Of a stretch of DNA of 64,000 nucleotides, positions 1-12,500 are shown in pieces; position 1 is the stretch's first letter, and every line of letters begins with the position of its first letter. The notes beneath the pieces are model-generated. The model did not search any database and had not been told where the DNA came from. It was given only the letters and a program-made list of their open reading frames with translations. Source of the stretch: Gari tellinella (lineage: Eukaryota; Mollusca; Bivalvia; Cardiida; Psammobiidae); contig OV277872.1 in assembly GCA_922989275.2 (NCBI GenBank), forward strand, positions 29,156,119 through 29,220,118, in the 5' to 3' direction. A program made the translations under genes and the position numbers.

Positions 1-244
1 TGATGTGTTTTTAAAACAGTGTAGAACCAGATCAGAAAACTCCAGTAGGGTTTGCACTACAGTCTTATTTCATCTGTCTCGTCACTAACTTTGAAAACAT
101 GTTCCATATTTTATTATTCAATTTAATAATTAATATGATATAATTATTTTCAATGTGAATAGAGTTTTATATGAATATTAGCACTCACTCAGCCTGTTTA
201 AGTTGGAACTATTTCCCTCAGTGGAGGAATATTTAAATGATATA
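1..244. other. AT-rich DNA with nothing recognised
   Basis: No exon, intact inverted repeat or RNA gene was seen. Confidence 0.4.
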
Positions 245-495
245 TTAACCCTTTGAACCCTAGTCCCGCATATTGGCGTTGTTTTCAAACAGTGTACATG
301 TGAAAAGTACACTTGTCCTGTGCAAACAGTGAATACCCAGATCAGAGGGCTCCGAAAGGAGCCCTCTGATCAGGGTCTTCACTGTTTGTCATAATTCAAA
401 ACATTGGCAAAAACAACCCTTAAAAGTCAGAAATGGACCAGACTAAAATGGAAACTTGAATTTTCCATTTAAAGTTTCAGGGAGGAAAGAGTTAA
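245..495. mobile_element. family C element (TTAA target, class 1 hairpin)
   Basis: TTAA at both ends, left CCCTTTGAACCC, right GGGAGGAAAGAG. The centre is a hairpin GATCAGAGGGCTCC..GGAGCCCTCTGATC inside CAAACAGT/ACTGTTTG arms. TTAA duplication and a CCC start fit piggyBac-like MITEs. Confidence 0.85.
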
Positions 496-1117
496 TGGGG
501 GAAAGGGTTAAGGAATAGTTACAAGGAAACACATTTGGATTTGGGTGTAATTTTGATGGGCTGATACTACTGACTGATAGACTGCATGTTACACTACAAG
601 TGTTCTTCTTACATAACCCAACAGACAGTTCTCTACCTGTAATATACAGAATCAGAGGGTCATGACCTCTAGGTAGCACTGACCAGAAGTCAATGACTGA
701 CCAGTCAGTGACCACTACAGTACAATACACAACATATATATGTGTCCGGTACAGTTTAACCCCCTTACACTGGTCAACTAACACATTGATAATTAAGACT
801 TTTACCCTTTAATCTATAGCTAACATATAACTTTGTCACAAATATTGGCTTATATTCAACTTGCAGATGATCATTTTCTAGTGATATGGAGTTGAAACTT
901 TTGCATGTCAGAAGTTCAGCAGACATCAGTTTTATGAAGTGGTTGGTCAGTTTAGGTTGGATTAGGGCTGGTGGTGGGTAGTGATCTGTATAGCCCTGTT
1001 ATATCACTAGGTCAAAGCCCTCAAGGCTAAACATTGTGTATTGGTCAAGCTTATGTTAACCTTTAAACTGTTGCATTTCCTAGATACTGACAAATTACAA
1101 TACTGCTTAAGCTATTA
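496..1117. other. intron or intergenic DNA, nothing recognised
   Basis: The longest open frame here (minus, 443-784) has no family signature and overlaps a repeat end, so I do not call a gene. Confidence 0.4.
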
Positions 1118-1482
1118 TCCCATAGCCAGAGTGTTTCTCTGTTTTGAAGACAGATGACTATGTAAAGCAGGTTGAAAGTAAAGCATAATGTGCTTAAGGC
1201 ACATTCTGCTTTACTTTCAGCATGTTTTAACCCAGTTCTACATAGCCTGTTTCTAGTGCTAAAGATAGGTGATCACTTAAAGTAGATAGAAAGTACAACC
1301 TTAACTAAAGGTGCAATCTGCTTTACTTTCAGCCCAATTTAAAGTCACAATCTTCTAGGATATAGAAAATGATTTCTTATGGTAAATTATTCATAACTGT
1401 ATAAATTAGAACTTAGTCACTTTCTTCAGTGGAGGAGTATTTGAATTAAAGATTTAAATGCTATATTTATGTGATAATGGGA
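1118..1482. mobile_element. two family D elements, one inserted in the other
   Basis: The first D copy is cut just after its hairpin at TTTTAA (about 1216), where a second D copy begins with CCCAGTTCTACATAG and runs to the usual family D tail. Both carry the GCAGGTTGAAAGTAAAGC hairpin. Confidence 0.6.
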
Positions 1483-1723
1483 GCTTTATTCATTACTTTT
1501 TAAAATGGAACTATTTTCTTCAGTGCATGCCTTAAACTGCTTTAAGTGGCCTGACTGATCTTAAAAACTTAAAATAGGCTATGGGCCTGGGTTAAAGGCA
1601 AGTTACTGCTTAAAGCAGATAAAGAATAAAGCAGAATGCATCTTACAGCACAACTTGATTGAACTTTCACAGTGGTCACCTGTCTTCAAAAATAGAAGCA
1701 GGCTATGGGTTAAAGGGTTAAAG

Positions 1724-1969
1724 ATAACCCTTTCAACCCTACAGCCCCGCTCTGTAGAGATTACTGATTACCGGTACATATGCAAACAGTGTAGACCCTG
1801 ATCAGAGGGCTCCTATTTTATAAGCCCGCTGATCAGGGTCTGCACTGTTTGATATTTTCATTAGTTTTTGTTGTCATAACATAAATGTAACAGTAGACAT
1901 GTAGGTTCATGTACTAGAAGAGTCCGAAAGGATACCCACAAGAGATATATTTAGGGTTGAAAGGGTTGA
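1724..1969. mobile_element. family C variant (short CCCTTTCAACCC ends)
   Basis: Ends are AACCCTTTCAACCCT and AGGGTTGAAAGGGTT, a good inverted repeat. The centre has a class 1 hairpin (GCAAACAGTGTAGACCC...). The same subfamily is seen at 29347-29587 and in part at 46195-46320. Confidence 0.75.
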
Positions 1970-2015
1970 AGCAATGATGGTGCTAATCAGTCGATCAGTG
2001 CTTTCATTATTACTC

Positions 2016-3042
2016 CCCGGCTGTACTTTTTCCAAGGTTCAGTGTAAAATTTCCATGGAATATGAATAATTTACGTGGAATTTACATGGAATTCTAAAAG
2101 TTCCATGGTTATTCGTAACAATTTCCAAGGTTTTTGTTTAGTCACCAAAATTTCCATGGTTTATGCATGCTTATGAACAAAAAAACCACGTTAATATCAA
2201 GAAAAAACCTTGGAAACTCTTAAAACCTTGGCAAAAGCTCGGAAAAATTGGACTTTGGCAAAAATAAACACGGAACAATCTCGGAAATAAGAACTTAACC
2301 ATTTTTTAGCACGGAAAATCCTTGTAAAATAATAACTTAAACAATTTGCACCTCGTAAAAATTGTACTTAGACATTTTCCAGCACGGAAAAACCTTGGAA
2401 GTACAACTTAGTGAATTATAAATATGAGTATTGTAAGTTTCACAAAACAGTGAATATTATACACACCCAGGACACCATCTCACAACAATCAGAGGTCAGA
2501 GATTTAAGTTGTCTGTTTATCTATACTTTAAAATGTGAATGTGGCAAAAATTAAAGACTTCAAACCAGTTCAGACTCCTGACAAAAGATTCATGGTAAGT
2601 TACATAACTTACATAAATACAATTTTATCATGATCATAATATATTTTGGATATTTACATGATACAAACAAAAGCATGTGGTACCCCACCCACTAGTAGTT
2701 AACTATTCCTCGTATATATATACTTTTCCATGGTATTTTGTCGAAACCACGTAAAATGGTTCTAATATTTCCATGGTTTTTTCCTAAATATTTTACAAGG
2801 ATTCCTCGTAAACTTTTCCGAGGATTTTTTGTTTCCGTGGTTTCCTTGGAAATTAAATATTTTACAAGGATTCCTCGTAAACTTTTCCGAGGTATTTTGT
2901 CAAACCATGTAAAAACCAAGGTCTTGTATTTTCTAAGGTTTTCTCGTCTTTTTTCCAAGGTTTTTGTAATATGACCGTCCGAATACTCCGTGGTTTTTTC
3001 CATGTTTTTTTTTCATAAAACCTAGGAAAAAGTACAGCCGGG
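2016..3042. mobile_element. family I element, about 1 kb with internal CCATGG/CCTTGG motif repeats
   Basis: An 18-bp perfect terminal inverted repeat, CCCGGCTGTACTTTTTCC, bounds it. Inside are many oriented copies of TTCCATGGTTT-like and AAACCTTGGAA-like motifs, and a roughly 45-bp direct repeat (about 2785-2835 and 2857-2900). No transposase frame was seen. No clear target duplication was found. Confidence 0.7.
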
Positions 3043-3057
3043 TCTGCCAATGACCTT

Positions 3058-3249
3058 CAGGGCTCCAGATAAGAGGTAGTTATTTCAACAAATCCAACAT
3101 TTTCTCACTTTTTTATAACCAAATCCTATGGTGTTGCTACTCATTAGAATCGTCTTGAAGAGACGATTCTAATGAGTAGTGACACCATAGGGTTTAATTC
3201 AGAAATGAAGATTTAAGTTATTGAAAAACTACCCTTATCTGGTGCTCTG
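3058..3249. mobile_element. family A element, 6-bp target duplication GACCTT
   Basis: CAGGGCTCCAGATAAG at the left, a diverged CTTATCTGGTGCTCTG at the right, class 3 hairpin in the centre. GACCTT is repeated at 3052-3057 and 3250-3255. Confidence 0.88.
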
Positions 3250-3280
3250 GACCTTGTCTCAGAATTAAAGAAATCTGTAA

Positions 3281-3507
3281 CACATTCAACCCTGGCAACG
3301 AGTATACTCAACTAACAAACAGCTTAGCTAGTGCACCTGTGAAAAGTACACTTGTCCTATGCAAATAGGGTCTGATCAAGGTGACTGCATTGTTTGCCAT
3401 TTCGTGGTGCTGCATTGTTAAAATCAATCTTAAATAGTAAAAAATGGACTTGTCCTTAATTCGAAATTGAATTTTCCATTAAAAGTTTCAGGGCTGAAGG
3501 AGTGAAA
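3281..3507. mobile_element. decayed family C element
   Basis: CATTCAACCCTGG start, the GTGAAAAGTACACTTGTCC segment, and a GTTTCAGGGCTGAAGGAG end. One arm of the central hairpin is mostly lost. Confidence 0.6.
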
Positions 3508-3716
3508 TAATTGAAAGTGCAATGAAGTAATTGAAAGAAAAGCATTAAGTGTATTGATTGTGTTACAAACCGGTCAACTACCTCGGACATTGACCTCTTG
3601 CCTTTAAAATTAAAGTATAAACAGTATCATGTGAAATGATTAGTTGGCATAATACAGGTATAAACTACATGTATTAAAACATTGTAAAATACTTCATACC
3701 TAAGAAAGTATCAAGA

Positions 3717-3889
3717 GTATTTCAAAACCTAAAATCTGTATTTCTGGATTAAACCCTATGGTGTTACTACTCATTAGAATCGTCTCTTCGAGACAATTCT
3801 AATGAGTAGTAACACCATAGGATTTGGTGCTGAAATAAGTGAGAAAAATTTGGATTTGTTCCGTTTACCCCCTATTATCTGAAACCCTG
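3717..3889. mobile_element. family A element, left end degraded
   Basis: A perfect central hairpin (CTACTCATTAGAATCGTC and complement) and a right end GAAACCCTG. The left terminal repeat is missing. Confidence 0.7.
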
Positions 3890-4095
3890 GTATTGTCACT
3901 ATATATTGAAAATCCATGAATGTACATCCTTCTTTCAAATTGGGAATGATCATGAGAAGTTTGTTTGTAATATTGCTTCCTGAAGACACTTGATCTTTTG
4001 AATGCTAGATATTTTATTCATCTGCAACAATTGCCTTTTGCCTCTGTCCTAAAACTAGAATGTATCTAAATTTCTTTTCAAAACATGGTCAGTGT

Positions 4096-4159
4096 CAAAC
4101 GGTTTGGATCCTGATGGGACTCCGTCTAACATGGCATCAGGATCACAACCATTTGCAAA
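4096..4159. repeat. solo class 1 hairpin
   Basis: CAAACGGTTTGGATCCTGAT pairs imperfectly with ATCAGGATCACAACCATTTG. No terminal repeats were found around it. Confidence 0.5.
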
Positions 4160-4270
4160 GGTTATCATGGTTTCGCTGTTAGCGTGTTTTAATAAGGAGT
4201 TAGATATGCTCTCAACATTAGGAAATGATTGACACTTATTTAATTATCTATGCTCCCAATTATCCTCAGA

Positions 4271-4467
4271 CAGGGCTCCAGATAAGAGGGAATAAACTGA
4301 ACAAAAGCAATTTTTTTTCACTCATTTCAGTATCAAATCCTATTGTGTTACTAATCATTAGAATCGTCTCTTCGAGACGATTCTAATGAGTAGTAACACC
4401 ATAGGGATTAATCCAGAAATAAAGATTTTAGTTTTTGAAATACCCCCTAATATTATCTGGAGCCCTG
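4271..4467. mobile_element. family A element
   Basis: CAGGGCTCCAGATAAG and TATCTGGAGCCCTG ends with the class 3 hairpin at about 4340-4402. No clear target duplication. Confidence 0.85.
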
Positions 4468-4649
4468 CAATGACATATAGTAAAAATGTTGCCTGCTCAA
4501 GAAATAGTCTTTTATCAAGGGACTGACATTGTTTCTGGTTTAACCAATTACTCCATTATAAGACACACATTATTCATTCCTCCAATGATGAAACAAGTTC
4601 CAATAGGGAGCCCTTTGATCAAGGTCTGCACTGATTGCAAAACATTATT

Positions 4650-4813
4650 CAGGGCTCCAGATAAGAGGTAGTTATTTCAACAAATAAAACATTTAATCAC
4701 TCATTTCAGCACCAAATCTCGAAGAGACGATTCTAATGAGTAGTGACACCATAGGGTTCAATTCAGAAATAAAGATTTTATGTTTTGAAAAACTACCCTT
4801 ATCTGTTGCCCTG
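4650..4813. mobile_element. family A element, 6-bp target duplication ATTATT; one hairpin arm lost
   Basis: CAGGGCTCCAGATAAG left and TATCTGTTGCCCTG right. ATTATT flanks both sides (4644-4649, 4814-4819). The left half of the hairpin is deleted between ACCAAATC and TCGAAGAGACG. Confidence 0.85.
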
Positions 4814-4888
4814 ATTATTTATGTTACTTAAACTTAGCAATTAGAAAGGGTTAAAATATGACTGTATGTAGGTGACTTAACTTACTGT

Positions 4889-4972
4889 AACACATATAAA
4901 CAGTTTTGATCCAGATCAGATGCTCAAGTATCTAATGGCATCTCATTGATGAGGATCCAAACTGTTTCATCA
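4889..4972. repeat. solo class 1 hairpin
   Basis: AAACAGTTTTGATCCAGATC pairs imperfectly with a reverse arm ending GATCCAAACTGTTT. Confidence 0.55.
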
Positions 4973-5830
4973 ATTTCAGTTTACACTTTTCTTTTGGATA
5001 AATTTTGTAGATTTGAATAAAATTGGAAAGAAATGAGGTATAATTTAAGATAGAATAATGAATAAAGCATATTAAGTGTTACTTTTCACCTCGTGACCTT
5101 ATATTGATAATAGAATAATTTATAGATAACTTTCCGAGTAAAACAATAGAATATATATATGACTGATCAAATTATATTGTTTAAAACCTTGTTTCAATGA
5201 TAACTGGTATTTGAAGTCTTTTATACAACCTCTCAATTTTAGTTTGATAATTATTTATTGCTAAATAATTTCGATAGTTACAAAAGTCTTCAGGTTAGGT
5301 GTGTCATTTGGTTGTCAACCAGTTTTTATTTTGATTGAAAGACATGTACGGAAATTCCTGTTTCTATTTTTAGCATTGCACATGATTGTGTAATCTGTCA
5401 AACTTGCTAATACTGTGCTATTTTTAGACACAACCTGCTTACCAAAGCTGAGGTGGGAAATCTGCTTTCACATAAATTAAATGAGTGGCCAAATTAATTT
5501 TGACAAAAATAATGATAGAAATGGAGTTAGTTAAAAGAAATTATTCAGGAAAGAAATTCTGTAGATTCTGTTTGGCAGTACATGTACATAAGGGTAAAAA
5601 GCCCAGACGCAAAAGGTAATTAATTATTTACAAGTATTTAACCGACCAGAGCTCCAGTTTAAAGGGGAGTATCGAACTTTGAACTGAGGAGTAATTTTAA
5701 AACTAAAAACAAATCTGATAAAAAATATTTGATAAATTAAAATATACTTTTATGTGATAACGGGTCAAAAATATGCCCCTGATTATAGGTCTCTTGTTTT
5801 CTATTGTATACAATTTTTTCTTTGTGGAAA
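4973..5830. other. AT-rich intron or intergenic DNA, nothing recognised
   Basis: No exon signature or intact inverted repeat was seen. Confidence 0.4.
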
Positions 5831-6381
5831 TTAACCCATTACTCCATAAATAAGCCTTTTTACACCTTTAAATTATTTCTTAACTGATTTTAGAAAATAG
5901 TTCCAATTTGTACAGTCAATCCTGGATGATAATGTTATTCCGTCGTATGATGAAAAATATTTTCTATTTTGTAGCAGATTGCAGCTTTATATATAAAGAG
6001 GCTGAAAGATGCTAAAAAGTAAAGCAAAATGTTTGTTATTTAAGGCACATTCTGCTTTACTTTCAACCTGCTTTAACCCATTACCCCATAGCCTGTTTCT
6101 TACAAATATTGGAAATAAGGTGACCTGACTTATATAATATGCACAAAGTTTTAAACAATTGAAAGTAAGGCAGAGTGCACCTTCATGCAAATATTGCTTT
6201 ACTTTCAGCCTGCTTTAAGCTACAATTTGCTAGGAAATAGAAAATATTTCTCATGGTACATATTCATGACTGTATAATTTAGATTGGCTAGTTTTTTCCG
6301 TGAAGGAATACATCAAAGGCGTAAAAAGACGTATTTATAGGGTAATAGGTTTTAATTGGTCGCCAGTTTTCAAAAGGAAGA
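5831..6381. mobile_element. family D element interrupted by a second D (6073-6355)
   Basis: The outer copy starts TTAACCCATTACTCCATAA and runs to its hairpin end CAACCTGCTTTAA. There a second D (TTAACCCATTACCCCATAG ... GGGTAATAGG, TTAA at 6073 and 6352) is inserted. The outer copy resumes as TTGGTCGCCAGTTTTCAAAA. Confidence 0.72.
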
Positions 6382-6431
6382 ATATTAATTAAGCTGTGAA
6401 CTGTAGTGTTAAATTTTCTGTTGTATTTCAG

Positions 6432-6589
6432 ACGTCACTGGCACTCCAGCCTAGCTGATCGTGGCCCGGGGGTCGGAGAAGATGGCGAAGGGAGCGAGGA
6501 TGTTGAAATGATGGATGAGAATATCGCAGCCATGGTGCTTACAAGTCTCAGCTGTAGTCCCCAGTCCCCACAGTTTGATGATCTCAAAG
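6432..6589 (+). CDS. ZNF395/ZNF704-like: exon a: acidic conserved segment
   Basis: The acceptor is TTGTATTTCAG at 6421-6431 and the donor GTACAA starts at 6590. The exon begins with the last base of a split Arg codon and ends one base into an Asp codon completed by the next exon. It encodes a Glu/Asp-rich stretch followed by MDENIAAMVLTSLSCSP, close to a conserved segment of vertebrate ZNF395. A family A element starts only 7 bases into the following intron. Confidence 0.9.
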
Positions 6590-9500
6590 GTACAAACAGG
6601 GCTCCAGATAAGGGTTAGTTATTTCAACAAGTCCAGCATTTTCTCACTCTTTTTAGCATCAAATCCTATGGTGTTACTACTCAGTAGAATCGTTTCGAAG
6701 AGACGATTCTAATGAGTAGTGACACCATAGGGTTTAATTCAGAAATAAAGATTTTAAGTTTTGAAAAACTACTCTTATCTGTTGCTCTTTTTTTTTTCTT
6801 TTTTTTTTTTCTTTCAAAACTTAAAAAACTACTCTTATCTGTTGCTCTTTCGGCTCTAAATGACCTTTTTGTGTCGATGGGCCGTAAAACACTATTCATT
6901 CTTATCTGTTGCTCTGTACAAACATTCATAGAAAGTAAAGTAAAACCTCTCAACCACGGCCATTAATATTATGGTTCATTTACTGTATTAAAGACAGGTG
7001 ACCACTTAAAGCAAGGTGAATGTGAAACAGAAAGCTATGTACTTATATAATATATACACATTACCAGTTGACTGTGCAATACAGAGTGATGTATTTAGCT
7101 CGAGACATTTTTGGCGGAAATAGCCGATCTGACGAGCGCCTTGGCGCGAGTCTGATCGGTTGTTTCCGCCAAAAACGTCTTAAGTTAAATGCAACACTCT
7201 GTTGCGCACTGCAAACTGGTAATGTGTTTATTATATGCCTTGAATACAAACCAGAAACAACTTAATAGTTGTTTAAATCATTTTATATCCAAATTTTATT
7301 AGTTATTTGGAGCAGAACGAGAAGTTTTGTATGCCACAAAGAATAACGCGGCACTCGTACATGTACGTAAATGACGTCACGTTAAATCGAAAGCGAGGTC
7401 AGAGTAAAATACAAAGTGGCTGATACAGACTCTTGTATTTTACTCTGCAGATACACGCGGAAATGCTCGATATCATTCGAAGGCATATAATAAAGGAGCT
7501 TTCTGTTTTAAGTTAACTCAAATTGCTTTAAGCAGTAGCCTAATAAACACAATTTAGTGATTGTAATAGAGAGGTTCTACTGTACCTGCTTAGCCCATAT
7601 TACCCATACAGGGCTTCAGATAAGTCTCAGCTATAGGGAGTAAACTGAAAAAATCCAACATTTCATCACTCAACATTTTAACACTAAATCTTTTTGTGTA
7701 CGACTCATACAGTCATGACTGCACTATAAGAAATATGTTCTATATCCTAATAGATGTTAGCCTAAAGCAGACTTAAAGTAAAGCAGATTGCACTTAAGGT
7801 ACAATGGAGAATCTGTTATTCCTCTCGTTTAAACGCAAACGTACGCAAAGCACTAAAACGTAGAAAATTACAACTTGTGGACAATTCTGATAATTCTTGT
7901 TTATCTTGGTGGCAAACAGTTTGGAGCCTGATCAGACGCCGGGTTACCCGGCGTCTGATCTGGCTCCAAACTGTTTGCACTGCAAATAATAGTTTTAGCG
8001 TAAACGCGTTTATTGGGAAAGAATAACAGATTCTCCACTGTACATGTTGCTTAATTTTAACTTGCTTTATGTCATCACCTGTCTTCAAAACTAGAAACAG
8101 GCTATTGGGTTATAATCAGGACTCAAGATAATCAGTAGTATAAAATCCAACATTTTCTCACAAATTTTAGCACCAAATCCTGTGCTGTAACTTAACTCAT
8201 TAGAATTGTTTCATCGAGACAATTCCAATGAGTAGTGACACCATAGGAGTTAATGTAGAAACAAAGATTAAAGTTTTTAAAATGCTGAACCCCTTATACA
8301 GTGGAGAATCTGTTATTCTTTCCCGTTTAAACGCAAACGTACGCAAACGCAAAGTACTAAAACGTAGAAAAGAACAACTTTTGGACAATTCTGATATTTC
8401 ATGTTTATCTTGGTGGCAAACAGTTTGGAGCCTGATCAGACGCAGGGTTACCCGGTGTCTGTTCTGGCTCCAAACTGTTTGCACTGCAAATAATAGTTTT
8501 AGCGTAAACGCGTTTATTGGGAAAGAATAACAGATTCTCCACTGTATGTAGCCCTGAACAATGGGTTTACCTATTACTCCATAGCCAGTTTTTAGTTTTG
8601 AAGACAAAGACCACTTAACCCTTTGAACCCTAGTCCCGCATATATAGGCATGCTTTCCAAACAGTATACATGTGAAAAGTGCACTTGTCCTATGCAAACA
8701 GTGAATACCCAGATCAGAGGGCTCCTTAGGGAGTCCTCTGATCTGTGTCTTCACTGTTTGTCAAAATGCAAAACATTGACAAAAACAACCCTTAAAAGTC
8801 AGAAATGGACTAGACTAAAATGGAAACTGGAATTGTCCATTTAAAGTTTCAGGGAGGAAAGAGTTAAAGTAGGTTGAAAGTAATGCAGAATGTGCCTATT
8901 ATTCATGATAGTTTAAAATTTTTTTTCTTTAGTGGAGAAATAATTTAAAAAGCGTTTTTATTGGGTAATCATCGTATAACTAAAATCTTTCAGACCTACA
9001 CACCTTTAATAAACCAAATCCCGACTCCGTCACTCAGCTGTCCTCCAGCGCATCGAGCAGTGGTTACATTAGCAACCAATCAGATCGCAGCGACCCTTCT
9101 CCACCATCTATGAGCCATCTCAGTGAGAGTGCTCCCGCTAGGACGGGGATGGTGTTTGGACCCTTTATGCAAGACGAGGGGCTGGAACTAGAGGATGAGG
9201 GCAAGGAGAATGTGGAGAGCCCGGCCAAGAAGGTCAGTGAAAACAAATTGAGTTTTACCCATTACCCCATAATTATGCCTTTTTATGCCTTTAATTTATT
9301 CCTTCACTGAAGAAAATAGTTCCCCTTTTTACAGTCATGGATATACTTTTTAAGAAATATTTTCTATATTCTAGCAGATAGTTACTGAGCTTCAAGCAGG
9401 TTGAAAGTAAAGCATAATCTGCCTGAAGGTGCATTATGTTTTACTTTTAATCAGCTTTAAGGGATCATCTTTCTTTAAAACTAGAAACAGGCTATGGGGT

Positions 9501-12500
9501 AATGGGTTAAAAGTGTAAATCTTTATGTCTGCATCAAACCAGGGCTTCACTGATAAGAGGGAGTAAACATAACAAATCCAACTGTTTACAAATAATTTCA
9601 ACTGGTGTTACTACGCATTAGAATCTTCTCTTGGGGACGATTCTAATGAGTAGTAACACCATATAGGATTTAATGCAGAAATAAAGATTTTAGTTTTTGA
9701 AATACTAGTCAGCGATCCAAATAAGGAAAGTATTTCAAAAAGTTAAATATTTATTTCTGCATTAAACCCTATGGCATCATTACTCATTAGAATCGTCTCG
9801 AAGAGACGATTCTACTTCGAGACGATTCTAATGAGTAGTTACACTATAGGATTTGGTTCTGAAATAAGCGAGAAAATATTGGATTTGTTCTGTATACTCC
9901 CTCTTATCTAGAGCCCTGTTAGAGACAATTCTAATGGATAGTCACATGTTAGGGTTAGTGCAGACATGGAGGAGAAAACATCAGTAACAGTTGAATTCAA
10001 ACTTCTTGCTGAATATTCAGAACTCCTGATAAGAGGGGACAATCCGAAGATTGATTTTCAAAATTCTCTCCTTTATGTCAACTTCATATTGTAAGTATAA
10101 GACAAATAACAACACCAACACGAATTAAATCAAAGAGACGATTCTAATGAGTGGTCACAAGATAGGGTTTGGTTGAGAAATAAGAAAGTTTAAAAGTATT
10201 TGAAATACCCACCTTATCTGAAGCCATAACAAAATTATAAGACTCATCTCACTATGATATTTATCTTCTGTACCATAACATTAGCTATATTAAAATAAGG
10301 CAAACTGTGAAACATTTGTCACACAGTTCCTATAATAAAGCAAACAGTATGTCTGATCTTTGTGACTTTTGTCACACAGTACCGATAAGCAAGCAGTTTG
10401 TCTGATTTTTGCGACATCTCATTTAAGTCTTCACTGTTTGCCTATTTCATTTTGTTAGACCTTAGAGGGTTAATTAAATCTCACCTCTGATACGCTAATC
10501 ATCTGAGGCTGTTAGATCACAATAAAGCCCAAGGCCTGTCAATGCTTTGCCAAATATCTCTTAAGCATATATTATAATTGGCTTACTTTGAGATTAAATT
10601 AGGTCATTGGTGTATATCTAGGGCGGAATACCTTTATCATGGTTGTACAGGTAAAAATAGACCAAAACACTCAGGCCATGTCATGCCTCGATGGTTTTTG
10701 ACGTACGTATAGGTATAAAGCAGTAAACATCAAAGTTATACAGGGAAGCCTGTATTAAATCACTGTTCATGGAAGAAACAGAGTTTTTTAAGACCATATA
10801 CTGCTTAATGCAGGACAAATGTAATGCAGAAAGCTCCTGCAGGAGCTTTCTGCATTACCTTTGTCCTGTGTTAAGCTCTCGTGTTTATATCAAAAAGCAA
10901 ATTTATCATTTTTTGAGTGACAACTTGACAAGTGTTTGTTGCGCATGTATTTCAAATATTGGCTGAAACTATTATGTTCCAGTTGATAGGATCTGGTTGA
11001 AATTCTAAGTTAATTGTTTTCAACACTAAGTAACTCTTGTGTGTGTTTAAAAGGTTCCCTTGTGGATCATGTTAGTTACAAAAACATGAAAGAGTCTAAC
11101 TTGGAATTCTTGGTAGTTCAATACACTGGGTCTACACTGTTTGCAAATGTAATTAAAATATTTTAAACAGGTCCATGGTGTTTGAAAGGGATGATAGGCA
11201 GCGATGTAAACTTCAAACTGAGGTTTGCTGGACCATTAAATAATATTGACAAATGAATAGGTAGAAATGTCTCCTTAACTTGTTACCCCATAGCCTGTTT
11301 CAAGTTTAGAAACAGGTGGGTACTTAAAGCAGGTTGAAAGTAAAGCAGAATTCGCCTTAAGGTGCATTCTGCTTTACTTTCAGCCTGCTTTAAGCTATTA
11401 TCTGCTAGAATATAGAAAATAATTCTTATGATTCTTATTTGTGACAGTTTAAATTTCTACATTTTCTTATAAAATTCTACAGTTATCTTGAAGCAGATGA
11501 TGTTTAATTTGGGGTCAGAGGGTTTATACTGATAAATCTCCCTTTTAAACTTTTATTCCATAAATATACCCTTTCAATCGTCTAATTTACAATTCTCAAT
11601 CTAATTTACAATTCTTTTAAGAAACATATAGTCCTTAGCTAGGAAAAAATCTGGAAATGAACCGAGGATGAAGTAAAGAATTTTTCCTTTTCACTGCCAA
11701 TTTTTCCTGAGCCGAAGGATTAAAGTAGGTTGAAAATAAATCTGAATGCATCTTAAAGCACATTCTGCTTTACTTTCAACCTGCTTTAAGTAGTCACCTG
11801 TCTTCAAGACTAGAATCAGGCAATGGGGTAAAGGGTTAACAGACTGCTACAGTGGAGAATCTGTTATTCTTTCCCGTTTAAACGCAAACGCAAAGCACTA
11901 AAACGTAGAAAAGACCAACTTTTAGACTATTCTGATAATTCATGTTTATCTTGGTGGCAAACAGTTTGGAGCCTGATCAGACGCCGGGTCACCCGGCGTC
12001 TGATCTGGCTCCAAACTGTTTGTATTGTAAATAATAGTTTTAGCGTAAACGCGTTTATTGGGAAAGAATAACACATTCTCCACTGTACACTGATTTGATA
12101 GAAGTGGTTCATTAGATGCTGGTAATGTACATGTACTTAATGACATAGTCACGTCGACAATACAAAACAGATGTACAGTTAAACTTGTATTGAATAGGGA
12201 ATCATTCGAATAAGCTTTTCTGTTCTTCTAGTCACAGGTGACTGCTTAATGCAGGATAAAACTATAGCAGAAAGCTCCTACAGGAGCTTTCTGCTTTAGT
12301 TGTTATCTTGCATTAAATTGCTACCTGTGTTATAAATTGGCCTTGTTTTTGAGAGTGTGCTTGATATGATATTAACAGTAGTTGTATTGACTGACATATG
12401 ATGAGGTCAGCAACCTTTTTAACATAAAAATAGGTAATGAGCCTTTGTAGCTTATACAAGGGAGATAACTCAATTTAAAACTATTATATTTGTTAGCATT

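Noticed and set aside
2560..2600. Strong donor-like ATGGTAAGT after a short open stretch
   Set aside because: The frame is closed by a stop just upstream, no acceptor is present, and it lies inside element I.
2692..3050. Frames on both strands with repeated RKSLRGILVKYL-like units
   Set aside because: They read the oligomeric motifs of element I. The repeats are DNA-level and present on both strands.
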